The notes under the pieces: model-generated
Told to the model about the DNA's origin: nothing
Seen by the model: the letters and a program-made list of their open reading frames with translations, nothing else
Databases searched by the model: none
Origin: Parapristionchus giblindavisi
Lineage: Eukaryota; Nematoda; Chromadorea; Rhabditida; Diplogasteridae
DNA length: 64,000 nucleotides
NCBI GenBank assembly: GCA_943737045.1
Contig: CALSFV010000205.1
Location: forward strand, 822,001 to 886,000
Direction of reading: 5' to 3'
Program-made: the position numbers and the translations under genes
In this document: positions 10,401-20,800 of the stretch, in pieces
Layout of the letters: each line of letters opens with the position of its first letter
Numbering within the stretch: the stretch's first letter is position 1

Positions 10401-13340
10401 ATATGATATGATAAATTATGATTAGTATAAGTATTAGTAGTATTAGTAATTAGTATGATAAATTAAATTAAATTTCCAGGGCGCCAATGCTGCCAAGATC
10501 TGCACGGCCGGTTCTCATTCTTGCCCCACCGGATACTTCTGTCAATTCTCCGCTGCCAACAACCAGTTCCAATGCTGCGGACAGTCCGGAGGATGCCCCA
10601 ATGACCAGGTACGATTTCCCGGTCTCGGATCCGGTTCTCGGTTACAAAAGCGCTGTTTTAGGTCTCCTTCATCGGCATCACCGGTGACCCACAGACATGC
10701 GTGATCGGCCAATCTACCTGCCCCTCAGGATATTCATGTCAGCGAACCACTTCCGGTGCTCAGATCTGTTGTACATCGTCCGAGATGGGTACGGTAGCAC
10801 GTCTTTAGTCTATCATGAACTGATTTTTACCTTTATCAATTGCAGTCTGCTCCGATAAGCAGGTCGCCGTCGACGGTGTCTGTCTCGACAAGGTGAGTAT
10901 TTTGTGCAATAATTAGTACGCGCACCGGGCTTAGAACCAGCGACGATCGGGTGAGATCATTGGATACTTACCAATACACCATGCAGGTCACCATCGGAGC
11001 TCTGTGCAAGAACGAGGCTCAGTGTCCGGCCGGTTCCGTCTGCAGAGGAGGAGTGTGCGACTGTCCCGAGGGCACCCACAACATCAACGGCGTCTGTGAG
11101 AAGGGCTGTCCTGATGATCAGGTACTTAGGAGTTAACTTATGACTTATGACTTAACTTACGACCTAGTACTTAACTAAGACTTATCACTTAATTCACTAA
11201 GTACCCTTAAGATCAACTACGAGGGCAAATGCATACCCAAGGTCAAGATCGGTTCAGACTGTCTTGTGTCCGAGCAGTGCAAAGGTGGATCACACTGTGG
11301 CGAGGAGAGGTACGGTAGTTTACTTGTAGATTTGGCCTTGAACTAACTAAAAAATTTGCGAGATCTCAAGACAATATGAATATTGAAAATTCATATCCAC
11401 TACCATATCGCGCATAAACCGATTAAATTCATTTAAATATTTTAAATAATTAATAAATTTCAGCGGAGCATGCGAGTGTCCAGAGGGACACGAGGAGGAC
11501 GACGGAGTGTGCATCAAGAAGGCCTCACGACCGGCATCCGCCTGCCCCATTCCTGGACAGGTATGTAATGATAGTAAATGATAGTGGTAATAATAACTAG
11601 AGACTAATAGTAGTAATGATAGTATTAGTAGCAATTTTGAAAAGTTCAAGTAAATTGTGTGAAAGTTAGTCATGTTAATGTGAAAACTACAAACCATTAA
11701 AAGTATCGAGTACAAAATTTAACTTTATTTCTTTTTTTAACTTATGAAATTCACATTTCAGAGTCCCTTCTTCGAGAAGAACTCGCGTCAAGTGCGATAC
11801 TGTTCGCCAGCTCGAAATACCTGCCCCAAGTACGACTGATCTTTGATCTCTTAATCTTTATTTTTATTTGATCTTTGATCCCTGATAATTGATCTTTAAT
11901 CTTTCCAGGGGATACTCGTGTCAGTTCTCGCAAATCGCTCAACGCAACGTGTGCTGTGGAGGAGAAGCCACGGAGGTTGGTGACTATACTGATCCTTTTA
12001 CAAGAAAAATAACAGAAAACATATCCAAATCCAAAATATACACTGTATAAAATAACTATTTTTGCTGAATAATCAGAACACTATAAGCAATCAATCATTC
12101 AGGTTGTCTCAAAGCCCAAGTCACGTGGAGGCAAGAAGACCAAGGGTACCGACTCTAAGGTATTCAATTTATTCACTACTCATGAGAGTACAATTCCACA
12201 TTTGCATGGTCTAGCAATAACTTCAAAATATATTCTTAGGACGTTTGCGAAGTCGGAAGGGCACTTCTTATCGCCGGCGAGCCCCGTCAGTGTACCTCGT
12301 CACCCTGCCCTACCGGTTCGTTTGAACTTTGATCTTTGATCTTTGAACTTTGATCTTTGATCTTTAATCTTTGATCTTTGATCTCTTCCAGGATACAAGT
12401 GCACATTCTCGAAAAAGGCTTCGGGCTATTTCTGCTGCAGCAAGGACGCCAGCAAGTGTAAGGATCAAAGATCATAGATCAAAGATCAATATCCATGTTT
12501 ACAGCTGACGGTTGTCCAAGCGGCACGACCGCGCTGCTGTTCCCCGCAACTGGAACGCCCGTGCAGTGCTCTGCAGGCAACGGATGTCCATCTGGGTAAG
12601 GATACGGAAGACTCTGAATACCATAAAGCCCCAAAAACCCTAAAAACCATAAAAACCCTAAAAATACCTAAACCCTATAAACCAAAAAAATCAATTACCT
12701 GACTAGGGTACCCCAGGGGAATATTTCACTATCAATAATTCCCTTATATACATAAAGGAATTATTGCCTTACTTGACAAGGAATAATTCCAAATTTACAA
12801 CAAAACCACTGGTGATCAACGTTCAAAGATCAAAGATCACATAATTGCAGTTATTCGTGTATGAAATCAACGGCCAATAATAAGAGGATGCAGTGTTGTG
12901 GTAAGGCCAAGAAGGAAGAGGAAGAAGAGGAGGAGGAAGAGGCCGAGGAGGAGGAGGTTGAGGAGAAACCCAAGCGACGAGAAGGTCGGTCTCCCAGACT
13001 ATTTCCCGGCTCTCGATTTCTGAGTAATCATTTCCCGGTTCCAGGACCTTGTCCGGCTGGCAAGGTACAAGTGCTCCGCATCGCTGGCGAGAAGATCGTC
13101 AAGAAGTGCGAGGACAAGTGCCCGCCACATCAGGTACCGTAATCCACTGATTATCGATCGATATTTGATTACCGCAATCCTCGGATGTCAATTGATGTTT
13201 GCCGGATACCGTAATCTGTTGAATATTGATCGATAATCAAATACCGTATCACGCAATCTACCGTATCCTTACAGATCGCGGTCCGAGGCGTGTGCCGAGA
13301 TATCCACCGTGACGTGCCCATTCCCGTTCCGATGGAGTAG
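7..13340 (+). CDS. Large secreted Cys-rich protein with EB, Kunitz and lustrin-like modules (5' end outside window)
   Basis: About 50 exons join in frame to roughly 1,500 residues and end at the TAG at 13338-13340. The start codon and any signal peptide lie upstream of the window. Module order is: two EB-like modules, a spacer, five Kunitz domains alternating with lustrin-like repeats (CP.GY.C ... CC), a run of lustrin-like repeats, two more EB modules, a final lustrin run, and a Lys/Glu-rich tail. Such architectures are known in nematode extracellular and cuticle-associated proteins; Kunitz domains often inhibit serine proteases. A cuticle or matrix role is inference. Exons are GC-rich against AT-rich introns, and intron phases agree throughout. 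I do not assign an ortholog name. A 27-nt micro-exon at 8135-8161 keeps frame but is uncertain. Confidence 0.9.
1547..1789 (+). other. Kunitz domain 1 (degenerate, four Cys)
   Basis: Exons 1547-1616 and 1665-1789. The motifs [23 protein letters not shown] and ESYC mark the Kunitz core. The second and fourth Cys of the canonical six are missing, so the disulfide next to the inhibitory loop is lost. That makes canonical protease inhibition by this domain unlikely. Confidence 0.85.
1790..3538. other. Large intron with repeats
   Basis: No coding exon seen. The left half has GAGAGAGTGTG-rich sequence. The right part (about 3010-3470) is a family-4 interspersed repeat ending in a family-1 inverted-repeat terminus next to the following exon. 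Confidence 0.6.
3010..3470 (+). repeat. Family-4 interspersed repeat, copy a
   Basis: Shares motifs such as ATGAAACATATG, TTATGATCACTAATAT and CTGGTACT..GACCTTA with copies near 7140-7440, 19795-20120 (inverted), 32030-32455, 41395-41795 and 45905-46130. Its right edge carries the family-1 terminus (GAGAGAGTGTTG, AGCGGAGAGTAAAATTAGC). Confidence 0.7.
3539..4687 (+). other. Lustrin-like repeat and Kunitz domain 2 (degenerate)
   Basis: Exons 3539-3666, 3946-4037, 4328-4391, 4474-4530 and 4605-4687. The first exon is lustrin-like ([14 protein letters not shown]). Kunitz 2 reads [22 protein letters not shown] and DLFC, with a long insertion before the core. Like domain 1 it lacks the Cys pair at the reactive loop. 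The domain runs straight into LQCPYGTPL, the start of the next lustrin-like repeat. Confidence 0.8.
4718..4840. repeat. Family-1 MITE-like palindrome
   Basis: A near-palindrome in an intron. It starts TTAAAGGCACACCCCAAGCT, has ACTCTCTCG..CGAGAGAGT in the centre, and ends AGCTTGGGGTGTCGCTTTAA. Terminal inverted repeats and a TTTAAA-like target are typical of non-autonomous DNA transposons. Confidence 0.8.
4916..5457 (+). other. Kunitz domain 3 (canonical six Cys, Lys at P1)
   Basis: Exons 4916-4974, 5143-5197, 5269-5326 and 5397-5457. After a lustrin tail (VCCPRP), the sequence [22 protein letters not shown] with [15 protein letters not shown] and ECQNTC gives all six Cys. Lys follows the second Cys at the P1 position, as in trypsin-type inhibitors. 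This is the one domain in the window with a classical basic P1. Confidence 0.9.
5523..6116 (+). other. Lustrin-like repeat and Kunitz domain 4 (six Cys, Gly at P1)
   Basis: Exons 5523-5566, 5625-5727, 5868-5928 and 6019-6116; the last Cys lies in the next exon (GYC). The lustrin part ends in GCCPTK. The Kunitz part has [24 protein letters not shown] and [10 protein letters not shown]. Gly at P1 is unusual for a tight inhibitor. Confidence 0.88.
6275..6390. repeat. Family-1 MITE-like palindrome
   Basis: Diverged copy inside an intron, with ACTCTCCGCTCTGACC and its inverted partner GTCAGAGCGGAGA around a CTCTCTCATAGACGAAGAA centre. Confidence 0.7.
7030..7440 (+). repeat. Family-4 interspersed repeat, copy b
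   Basis: Occupies most of the intron 6753-7480. Contains GCGAGAGAGTAT near its left end, ATGAAACATATATGAAC and TTTACGATCACTAATATG. Confidence 0.6.
7791..8092. repeat. Hairpin-rich inverted-repeat element
   Basis: Bounded by CTTTGATTTCTGGCCCA and its inverse TGGGCCAGAAATCAAAG. Inside are GC-rich nested hairpins: GAGCTCTCCC/GGAGAGCTC, GTCCTCC/GGAGGAC and CGATC/GATCG. It lies in the intron following the exon that ends at 7740. Confidence 0.65.
8314..8430. repeat. Family-2 MITE-like element
   Basis: Starts AAAGGGACTGAAACC and contains GTCAATGGTCTCTTCAACGG. It is the inverse of the copy at 9536-9654 and relates to the shorter copy at 19024-19105. Confidence 0.7.
8611..8728. repeat. Family-1 MITE-like palindrome
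   Basis: Contains CAAGCTAATTTTACTCTCC, CACTCTCTCGCTCTC and the inverted half ACGAGAGAGTATTACCAG, ending near GGGGTGTGCATTTA. Sits in an intron. Confidence 0.75.
9536..9654. repeat. Family-2 MITE-like element
   Basis: AAAGGGAGAGTGACC at the left and GTGTCAGTCCCTTTAA at the right. The inner sequence GTCAATGGCCTCTTCA pairs with GTTGAAGAGACCGTTGAC. Sits in an intron of the Cys-rich gene. Confidence 0.72.
10846..11560 (+). other. C-terminal pair of EB modules
   Basis: Exons 10846-10892, 10987-11121, 11212-11309 and 11464-11560. [27 protein letters not shown] and [27 protein letters not shown] are textbook EB-type Cys spacing. They sit between two lustrin runs. Confidence 0.88.
11762..13340 (+). 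other. Final lustrin repeats, Lys/Glu-rich tail and stop
   Basis: Exons 11762-11829, 11909-11975, 12103-12159, 12240-12315, 12392-12457, 12505-12595, 12851-12984, 13045-13133 and 13275-13340. Two lustrin repeats flank a basic exon (SRGGKKTKG). The exon at 12851 holds a long run of Glu codons and a KPKRRE patch. The last exon encodes [21 protein letters not shown]. No transmembrane segment follows, so the product is predicted to be secreted. Confidence 0.88.
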
Positions 13341-15373
13341 ATCATCCAATCGATCGATCTCTCCCACTTTATTGATCGATATCCTTGTATTTGACTCCGC
13401 CCATATTTTCGCATTCCTCTCACCCGCTACAACTCTCTCACTTGCACATCCATAAGAATCAAAACTCATTCGGGAATTCTTGCATGATTACTTAGGCCAT
13501 ACGAGCCAAAATCTACTAATAATGATCCTAATAGTTATTAATAATATTGTAATAACACTAATAATAATATTGTTGTTTTTTTCACGCTGATTGATTACTT
13601 TCCAAACACACACATATTGCTCACGGTTGTGAAATTGTTTCATGGAAATAAAAAACATAATTCATATTCGTGTGCATTGTTGATCTTATGTACATCGAAA
13701 TCGTACAATCAATATCACAAATTAATCAAGAATGAATTGGAAAACGAGAAGAGCGCATCATAAATCATGGTGTACCCTCATCGTCTGCGCTCTCTCACTT
13801 TTGCGTGTTCTCTAATTTTTTCTCTGTTACACTATCGCAAGGAATTGTGCCGAAAAATGTGTAGACCAATCAATTTACAGTATTTATGTAGAGTACAGAC
13901 AGAAGAACAAGATCACGAGGATATTGTAATTAGCGAGTGCGGATATTCTTTAGCTTACGTTCAAAACGATATTACATAACGTTAGAATATCAACAGAACA
14001 AGTAAAAAGATAAATTATGGGAAAAGGAGCAACGTAAGGTCATAGCGAACAATGCAACGAACGAATAATAGAATAATTCTCAACAAAGAACAAGGAAAAT
14101 TGGATGATCCTAGATACGGTACCGGTTAGGTACGATAGAAGATCTCATCTACTTTTTTGATGTTTTTTTTTTGAAATTAGCATTACAAGTAAATACGCAC
14201 AAGACTAAACACCGAAGGATATCCACAGTAAGAACTGCGAGTAATGTGGTGGTGGAAAATTGCGAAATGAAAAGTAAAGATGGATCTCATAGATCAATAG
14301 AAACAATGAAAAAAACGAATTGAATGAATTAGCTGGGGGGTAATAAATCGACAAAAGAACAATGAAACAGCAAACAAACTTCAAACAAGATAATGTAAAA
14401 CTAATTATTAACAAAAGACAGAAATAAACAGTTCATTGGGTCGCAACAGAAAGAAAAAATACAAGAAACTATTTAACAAAACATAAAATCGATTTAAAAT
14501 ATGAGAAAGGTCGAGGAGGGGCAAACACCAACCATAATGAATCGATAGAAATATTGATCAAGGATGAAAAACAGGACGCAGATGCGTTCTAAAGATCGGG
14601 AATATACTATACGATTATCAGATTACGTTACTTACTTACGGTATGAATCAGGAATTCGATACGCTAATACAGTTTATTGACATGGGAATGGTCGGAACTC
14701 ACATTTCCGGATTTTCACGAAAGTTGCAGGGTTTACTAAATCGACTACGCTGATTCCAAATCAGCCTTAAAAACCTGCCAAATGTTTTTCTGAAGCAAGT
14801 TATAGCCCGACAAAAGGCAATTTTTTAATTTTTCAGACGATTGTTCAACTGATTTCCCCGCGCGATATGAATATTATCCCTCTATTCTCTTCTCTTCTCT
14901 TGTTTATCCCTATCCATTCCTAGCTGCAGCATGGTAAAGTGTTATGATGTTTTGTTGGCATTCCGGAGGGAGCTGCTTCGATTCCCCGGCTGTGAACTTC
15001 CTTTACTGATTCATGCGTGATTAATTTTTTTTAAAATTTTACAAGATCCTTCTTGGATACCAACCAAACAACGTATTACTTGACTACGCTGCATCTGGGA
15101 GTGGAGAAAAAGAGCAAGCTCATGTCGCGTGGGGAAATCTGTTGAAAAATATGCCTGAAAATGAAAAAAAAATCGATTTTCATCGGGCTATAACTCGCTT
15201 CAGAAAAACATTTGGCAGGTTTTTAAGGCTGATTTGAAATCAGCGATGTCGATTTAGTAAACCCTGCAACTTTCGCGAAAATCAGGCAATGTGAGTTCCG
15301 ACCATTCCCATGTGAGGCATACGACGTGAAAAGCAAAGGCCTAATTAGACGGTGGAACATTGACCGTTGGGCT
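13341..15373. other. Intergenic region between convergent genes
   Basis: No supported coding sequence. It contains 3' flanks of the two converging genes, AT-rich DNA, and one large foldback element (14681-15312). Confidence 0.6.
14681..15312. repeat. Foldback element with about 140-bp inverted arms
   Basis: CATGGGAATGGTCGGAACTC at the left is matched by GAGTTCCGACCATTCCCATG at the right. The arms continue through GCAGGGTTTACTAAATCGA and AACCTGCCAAATGTTTTTCT. No transposase frame is visible, so it is probably non-autonomous. Confidence 0.85.
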
Positions 15374-16958
15374 CTATGATGGGTTACTCTTTCTAATCCG
15401 TCGATGAGACGCAGCCATAGCTGCCTTCTTCACGTCCGCAAACTCATGGTAGCGGACGTCGGTCTTGAGGTCCTTTAAGGAATATACGGTATAATGGATT
15501 TACAGACATTATTGGGTACGGTAGTACAGAATAAACGATATTGATTTTCAATCATTTTGGTAGAATCGATTAGATGGGGCGTTATAGGACAACATTTCAA
15601 AACTTGAAGTGCACTAACAATTACTTTCACTTGAGGAGAGTTATCTTTCACTTTAAATAGACTTACTAGCCTAACTAATTGAAGCGAAAGTAATTGCAAG
15701 TTTAGAAATAATAGATAATACCAATATTTTGGGCATAGTTACCATAGGTGGGCGCGTGAAAACGAATATTTTTTGCACACAGCCTTGCCTTCTCGTGGGG
15801 GGACTTGCGCACAGCCTTGTCTCGCAAAAATCGGACAATTTCCAGTCGAATTCGTCAAAAAATAGCAATGCGCACAGCCTTGCCTTACTCTTCCCCGGTT
15901 TGCGCACAGCCTTTCCCCCAGCGTGCCCACCTATGATAGTTACGGTAATACAGTACTTGCACCAAAAAATAAAACAATCAATCAGTAATACCCCCTACCG
16001 TGATGTGACGCAGCTGGACGTCGTAATAGTCGTCGTAGCCGAGAAACTCCACGTTGAAGCACTTGCGAGATACTGCAAACGGAGTTAGCTTTAATCTTAA
16101 GCTACTTTACTTAGTGACTTAAGGTGTACTTAAGCGTTTAGGATCTTAATGATTTCTTATGCACTTTACTTATTGTTAGTTCACCGAGCTTAAGTGGTAC
16201 TTAGTACGAGCTCAACGAGTACTTAGTGACTAAGTCTTATCACTTCAGGATCAAGGATCTAGCTTTCTGGTCCAATACTTAACACTGTCGTACTTATAGT
16301 CCTAACGGTAACTTAATCGCTAAGTACTAAGAAACTTCTACATACCATCATAAGCGGTGACCTTCCTAACGTAGCTGTACTCAGCGTTGGGGTCGGCAGC
16401 TAGCAGCGCCCTGATCAGACCCTCGCCATCTTCTACACCAAGTCTGCACATATGCTCATGCACTTGGTCGTCTTCCTGGAATAATAATAATAATAATTTT
16501 ACAATATTTATACGGTATAATGTGGGACGGTAACATACAAGGGCGCCGACATGGGGGTGCCCCCTGTAAAATTATGGGTTTTCGAAAATTTGTGGAATGC
16601 CCCCTGTAAAAAATTATATTTAGGTGAAATTTTAGAAAAAACGTGAAGGCCCCCTGTAAAATTAACCATTTTTCGTTCGGATGCCCCCTGTAGAATCGAG
16701 CTCCAGGTACCCCGCCCATGTATGGACGGTATTACGGTAGAACAACGAAATGTCCTCAAGGCAACACTAGTAAAGAACAACCAGTAAAGTGAATAAAGTA
16801 CAAGCAAAAAAATTTTAAATTAAAAATAATTGTGCTTACCAAGATATGGCCAATCTCGGACAGAGACAGACAACATGGATACTTTTCCAGACTCTCGCGT
16901 AGTCTCGCAATGACCTCGTTAGTCCTGGAATTTTGCGAATAATAATAATAATAATAAT

Positions 16959-16991
<33 letters not shown>

Positions 16992-17839
16992 CATGCATAT
17001 GAACAGCTTATCTAAGAATATGATTGTATTGTTGCATGGGTAAAAGATCAGCACATTTTAAAATAATTCATCATAAAAGACAGAGTTTTGATTACTATTG
17101 CACCTCTCATTGTCAAGTGTTAGTATTTTGCGATCTATTTATTCTTGCCCCATTCTCTTTGTTTCATGTTGACCATGTCGATAAAAATATTTCATGGGGT
17201 TGCCCCCACGTATGATATAATTATTATTAAAATACCCTACCAATCCGCAGGGTACTCGGTCTTCTTCACGGGCGGTTCCTGAAAATGATCGGTAAAGTAA
17301 TTTTCTTAAGATTTCGAAACGATTTTTATAAATAAACATTAAATCACTCACCGTATCAACTCTTACAGCGGCTTTTCCACGGCGACGCTTCGGCGGGCCT
17401 TCCTCAGTCTGAATTTAGCAATAAAAATCACTTTAATTGCAAACGAATATAATAATGTTAGAATGAATCGATCAATAGAGTTCAATAAAGTTGTCTTGCT
17501 CTTTTCATATTCGAATAACAATCTCTCCATCTGTCTTGCTTCAATTGTCTTGTTTCGTGAATACACACGTTGGTAAAATCAACTAAATCAAATTCAATTA
17601 TTCCTTTAGGTTTCTTTTTTCTCATTATTCATGTTTTAAATGATGGATAAATAAAATATAACACTGCATTACCTTGGTAGTCTTCCTTCCGCGTTTGCCC
17701 TTGGGCGCATTCTCCTCCGTATCCTTCATCTTGCGCACCTGCTTAGTCACCTCACTCTCTGCCTCCTCGGCCTGCAAATAATTTAATTCAAATTTCTTAA
17801 ATAATAATAATAATAATCATAATAATAATAATAATAATA

Positions 17840-17875
<36 letters not shown>

Positions 17876-20800
17876 GCTGGAAATCTTGATATGCATGAGC
17901 AGAACACCTACTAGTCAGAAAACAAGTTTCGCAATAAACTAATCAAAGCTTTCTACTTTTAAAAAAGCAATTCGTAGACAAGAATAACCCAAGAATAACC
18001 CGCGAAATTTCATAGAACGATTTGACGAAACTAATATATCCGATATTTATATTATGCATACTACATATATCACACACTACATTATCAGAGACACTATACC
18101 GGTTGAGGATCGGCGGCTTCTGAAGCTGCACAGATTACGGTAGAAGAGGGTACGGTAGAGCTGGTGGATACGGTAGGCGTGGATTCTGCAGAATAGAATA
18201 CGGTAGACTCCTCTCGGCTACGGTCAGGGAGAATCGGACTGAGCGAACAATCGAACAATCTGAGCGGTGACTTATCGCCGGGGCGCTGCAAGAGCTAATA
18301 TTATATTTTATCGTATAAAAATTGACAAATAAATAAATATCGATTTCATGATATTGATTAGTTTGACTACAACAAAACGATTCGAAACAGTAGTTTTATT
18401 AATCACATTAAACTCTAATATTATTATTTTCTACAGTTATACTTTCACTCTGTAAATAGCTTTCTTATCTTCATTTGTATATTTCTCTACCAAATTAAGC
18501 TACCGAACCTTAGTGGTTGAAGTCCGCAGGGGCGTGAAATCGGTAACTTGAGACTCCCAATCAGAATCAGCACTGGAATCATCAGACGAGAGAGTGATGG
18601 CTTCGGCATCATCATCAGACATGGTAGTCGTCACAGGACGGGTTACGGTAGGTTCCTCATATACGGTAGACGTCATGGATACTGTAGTCTGCGTAGTCCG
18701 AGGATACCGTAAATTCTTCTCCATCCACATGGGGTCGGCGCTATCTGCGGTGGCCGTTGTATCGGTTGCACTCGGCATACGGTAGTGCTGCTCGGTGGGA
18801 TTCATACGGTAGTGCTGCAGCTGAGTGTAGTCAGCAGAGGACGCCGCATGGTTTGGCGCCTGGAGCGATTCTTGAGATGGCGCCGGGGTCTCATCCAACC
18901 AGTCTTCGGGGAGATCGGGAATGTTCGCCGTTCGAGCTTGCAGCATCATTTGCTCATCGGTCATACTCTGGAATTTCAAAAATTAAAGTCTACTTAAAAT
19001 ACCTCACTGACTTGAAGTTTACTTTAAAGGGAGAGTGAAGTCTGTCAATGGCCTCTTACCGTTGAAGAGACCGTTGAGAGATGTTTCAGTCCCTTTAAGT
19101 CTACTTCAAGTGAAAGAAAATTTGCGAAATGCATTACAGTATATAAACCACTTGAAGTAGACTTAGAAGTCTGCTTAAAGTGAAAATGATAATTAGACTA
19201 TAAGTTTTGAAATACCCGAGTAGGTTCCGGTCGACCGGACCGCGAGTACGCTGGAGCTGATCCTCTGCTATCCTCCTCTGTACTACCTGCACAACAACGG
19301 ATTATCGATTGATTATCACCACTGGTAACACAAATTTTCATAATCTCGAAATGCGAGGATTGATATATGTAATATATGTAGCTCATTTTCGTATCACTAA
19401 CGAATCGATCCACCATATTTCGAAAATCGGCCCATTATATTAAAAGCCATGACGAGAATTTATGACTGCCAATACTTACCGTAATCAGTACTGCGGATAG
19501 ACTGCGGCGAGGGCTGTTGAATGTTGTTCGGATCTGAAGAAGAGCAAGTAAATGGATCAAAGGCAAAGCCTAAGTTAATTTAACCTTTTTTTTTTTTTTT
19601 ATTGGCAAAACTCTCTCGCTTTCTTTGTCTACGAGAGAGTATTGTCAATGCGGAGAGTAAAAATAGCTTGGGATGTTGCTTTAAAGGACAGCGAAAAGTG
19701 CAGAAAAGGCAATGGAATATTTACGTAACCGTTTATAATTCTAGTAGATCAAATATATTTTTAAAGTGACATCCGAGAAACTTTGAAAGTCTTCGCTCAA
19801 AGCGGAGATTCAAATTAGCTCGGGTGTGTCTTTAAAGGAAAAGGCATTTCTCCCGTAGTCAGCCCGAATAGTTACGGATGAGGCATACTGGATAAGGTCC
19901 CAGTGCTAGCATATTCATCGTCATATTAGCAAGCATAATCATTTCGGGCGAAAGACTTATATTTATATTTGCAATTATAGTTTCAAAAATTTGTTTCGCA
20001 TAAGTTTCAAAGATGAGAGATATACTTTATCATTTGCGATAACATCAATCCATCCCTCATGCCACTCAACAAAATCAGTAAACTCCAATTTGAGATCAAA
20101 TTAGCTCGTAGTGTGCATTTAAAGCCATAATCAATGTCTGATCACAGTATTACCACCTTTTCGTTTTTCCTTGTCTTCCTTGTGTTATGTTGTGCTCACA
20201 AGTCGAGACAACGAAACGAAATGAAAATTCGCGAGAGAGTATGTAAAACATGAGAGTTGATTTTTTTCCTTTCGCAACTTTTGAATCTTCAAGCATCGAA
20301 ATAACGGGGTTTTAATTAATGGTCTCAATTAATCTGCATTTGCATATGCCTTTTCCAATTGAATGAAAACATGGTCCCAGAGCCATCACATTTTCGGTGC
20401 TATCACCGAATTAATTTTATATAGTGGGTCGATTTAGAAAAATCGTTATTTTTCGCTTAAATTCTAATCTTTCACATAAAAAAAAGCTTTGTATAGTGGG
20501 TCAATCCTCACACTGTGAGGGCATGAAGAAAATGTATGATCACATCTTCTAGCATTCAAAAGCCACTCACCAATCGATTGTCCTCTGAAGGAGTCGTCGC
20601 GCGCGGAACCGGAAGGCCACGGACGCGACGCGGTCGACGCGGATGTGGTTGACGCGGACGGGGGCGGCACGCGCAAACGCCGTATCGGATTGATAATGTA
20701 CACGGATGAGTAGGGACTGGGCGACGCGCCGTTCACAGGCCGCATGTAAGTCAGGTACGGATTGGACGTTGGCGCTGCAAAATAATAATAATAATATCAT

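Larger units (their letters stand above)
7632..10788 (+). other. Run of lustrin-like Cys repeats
   Basis: Exons 7632-7740, (8135-8161), 8483-8588, 8803-8852, 8906-9012, 9078-9140, 9417-9505, 9794-9855, 9952-10085, 10278-10361, 10480-10608 and 10662-10788. Each repeat reads roughly C-P-N-G/D-Q, then C..G...CP.GY.CQ, then CC, split over two or three exons. Examples are [32 protein letters not shown] and CPSGYSCQ. The regular exon-repeat relation suggests growth by exon duplication. Confidence 0.85.

Noticed and set aside
15739..15930. Overlapping open frames on both strands around 15.7-15.9 kb
   Set aside because: They fall inside a family-5 element with internal direct repeats.
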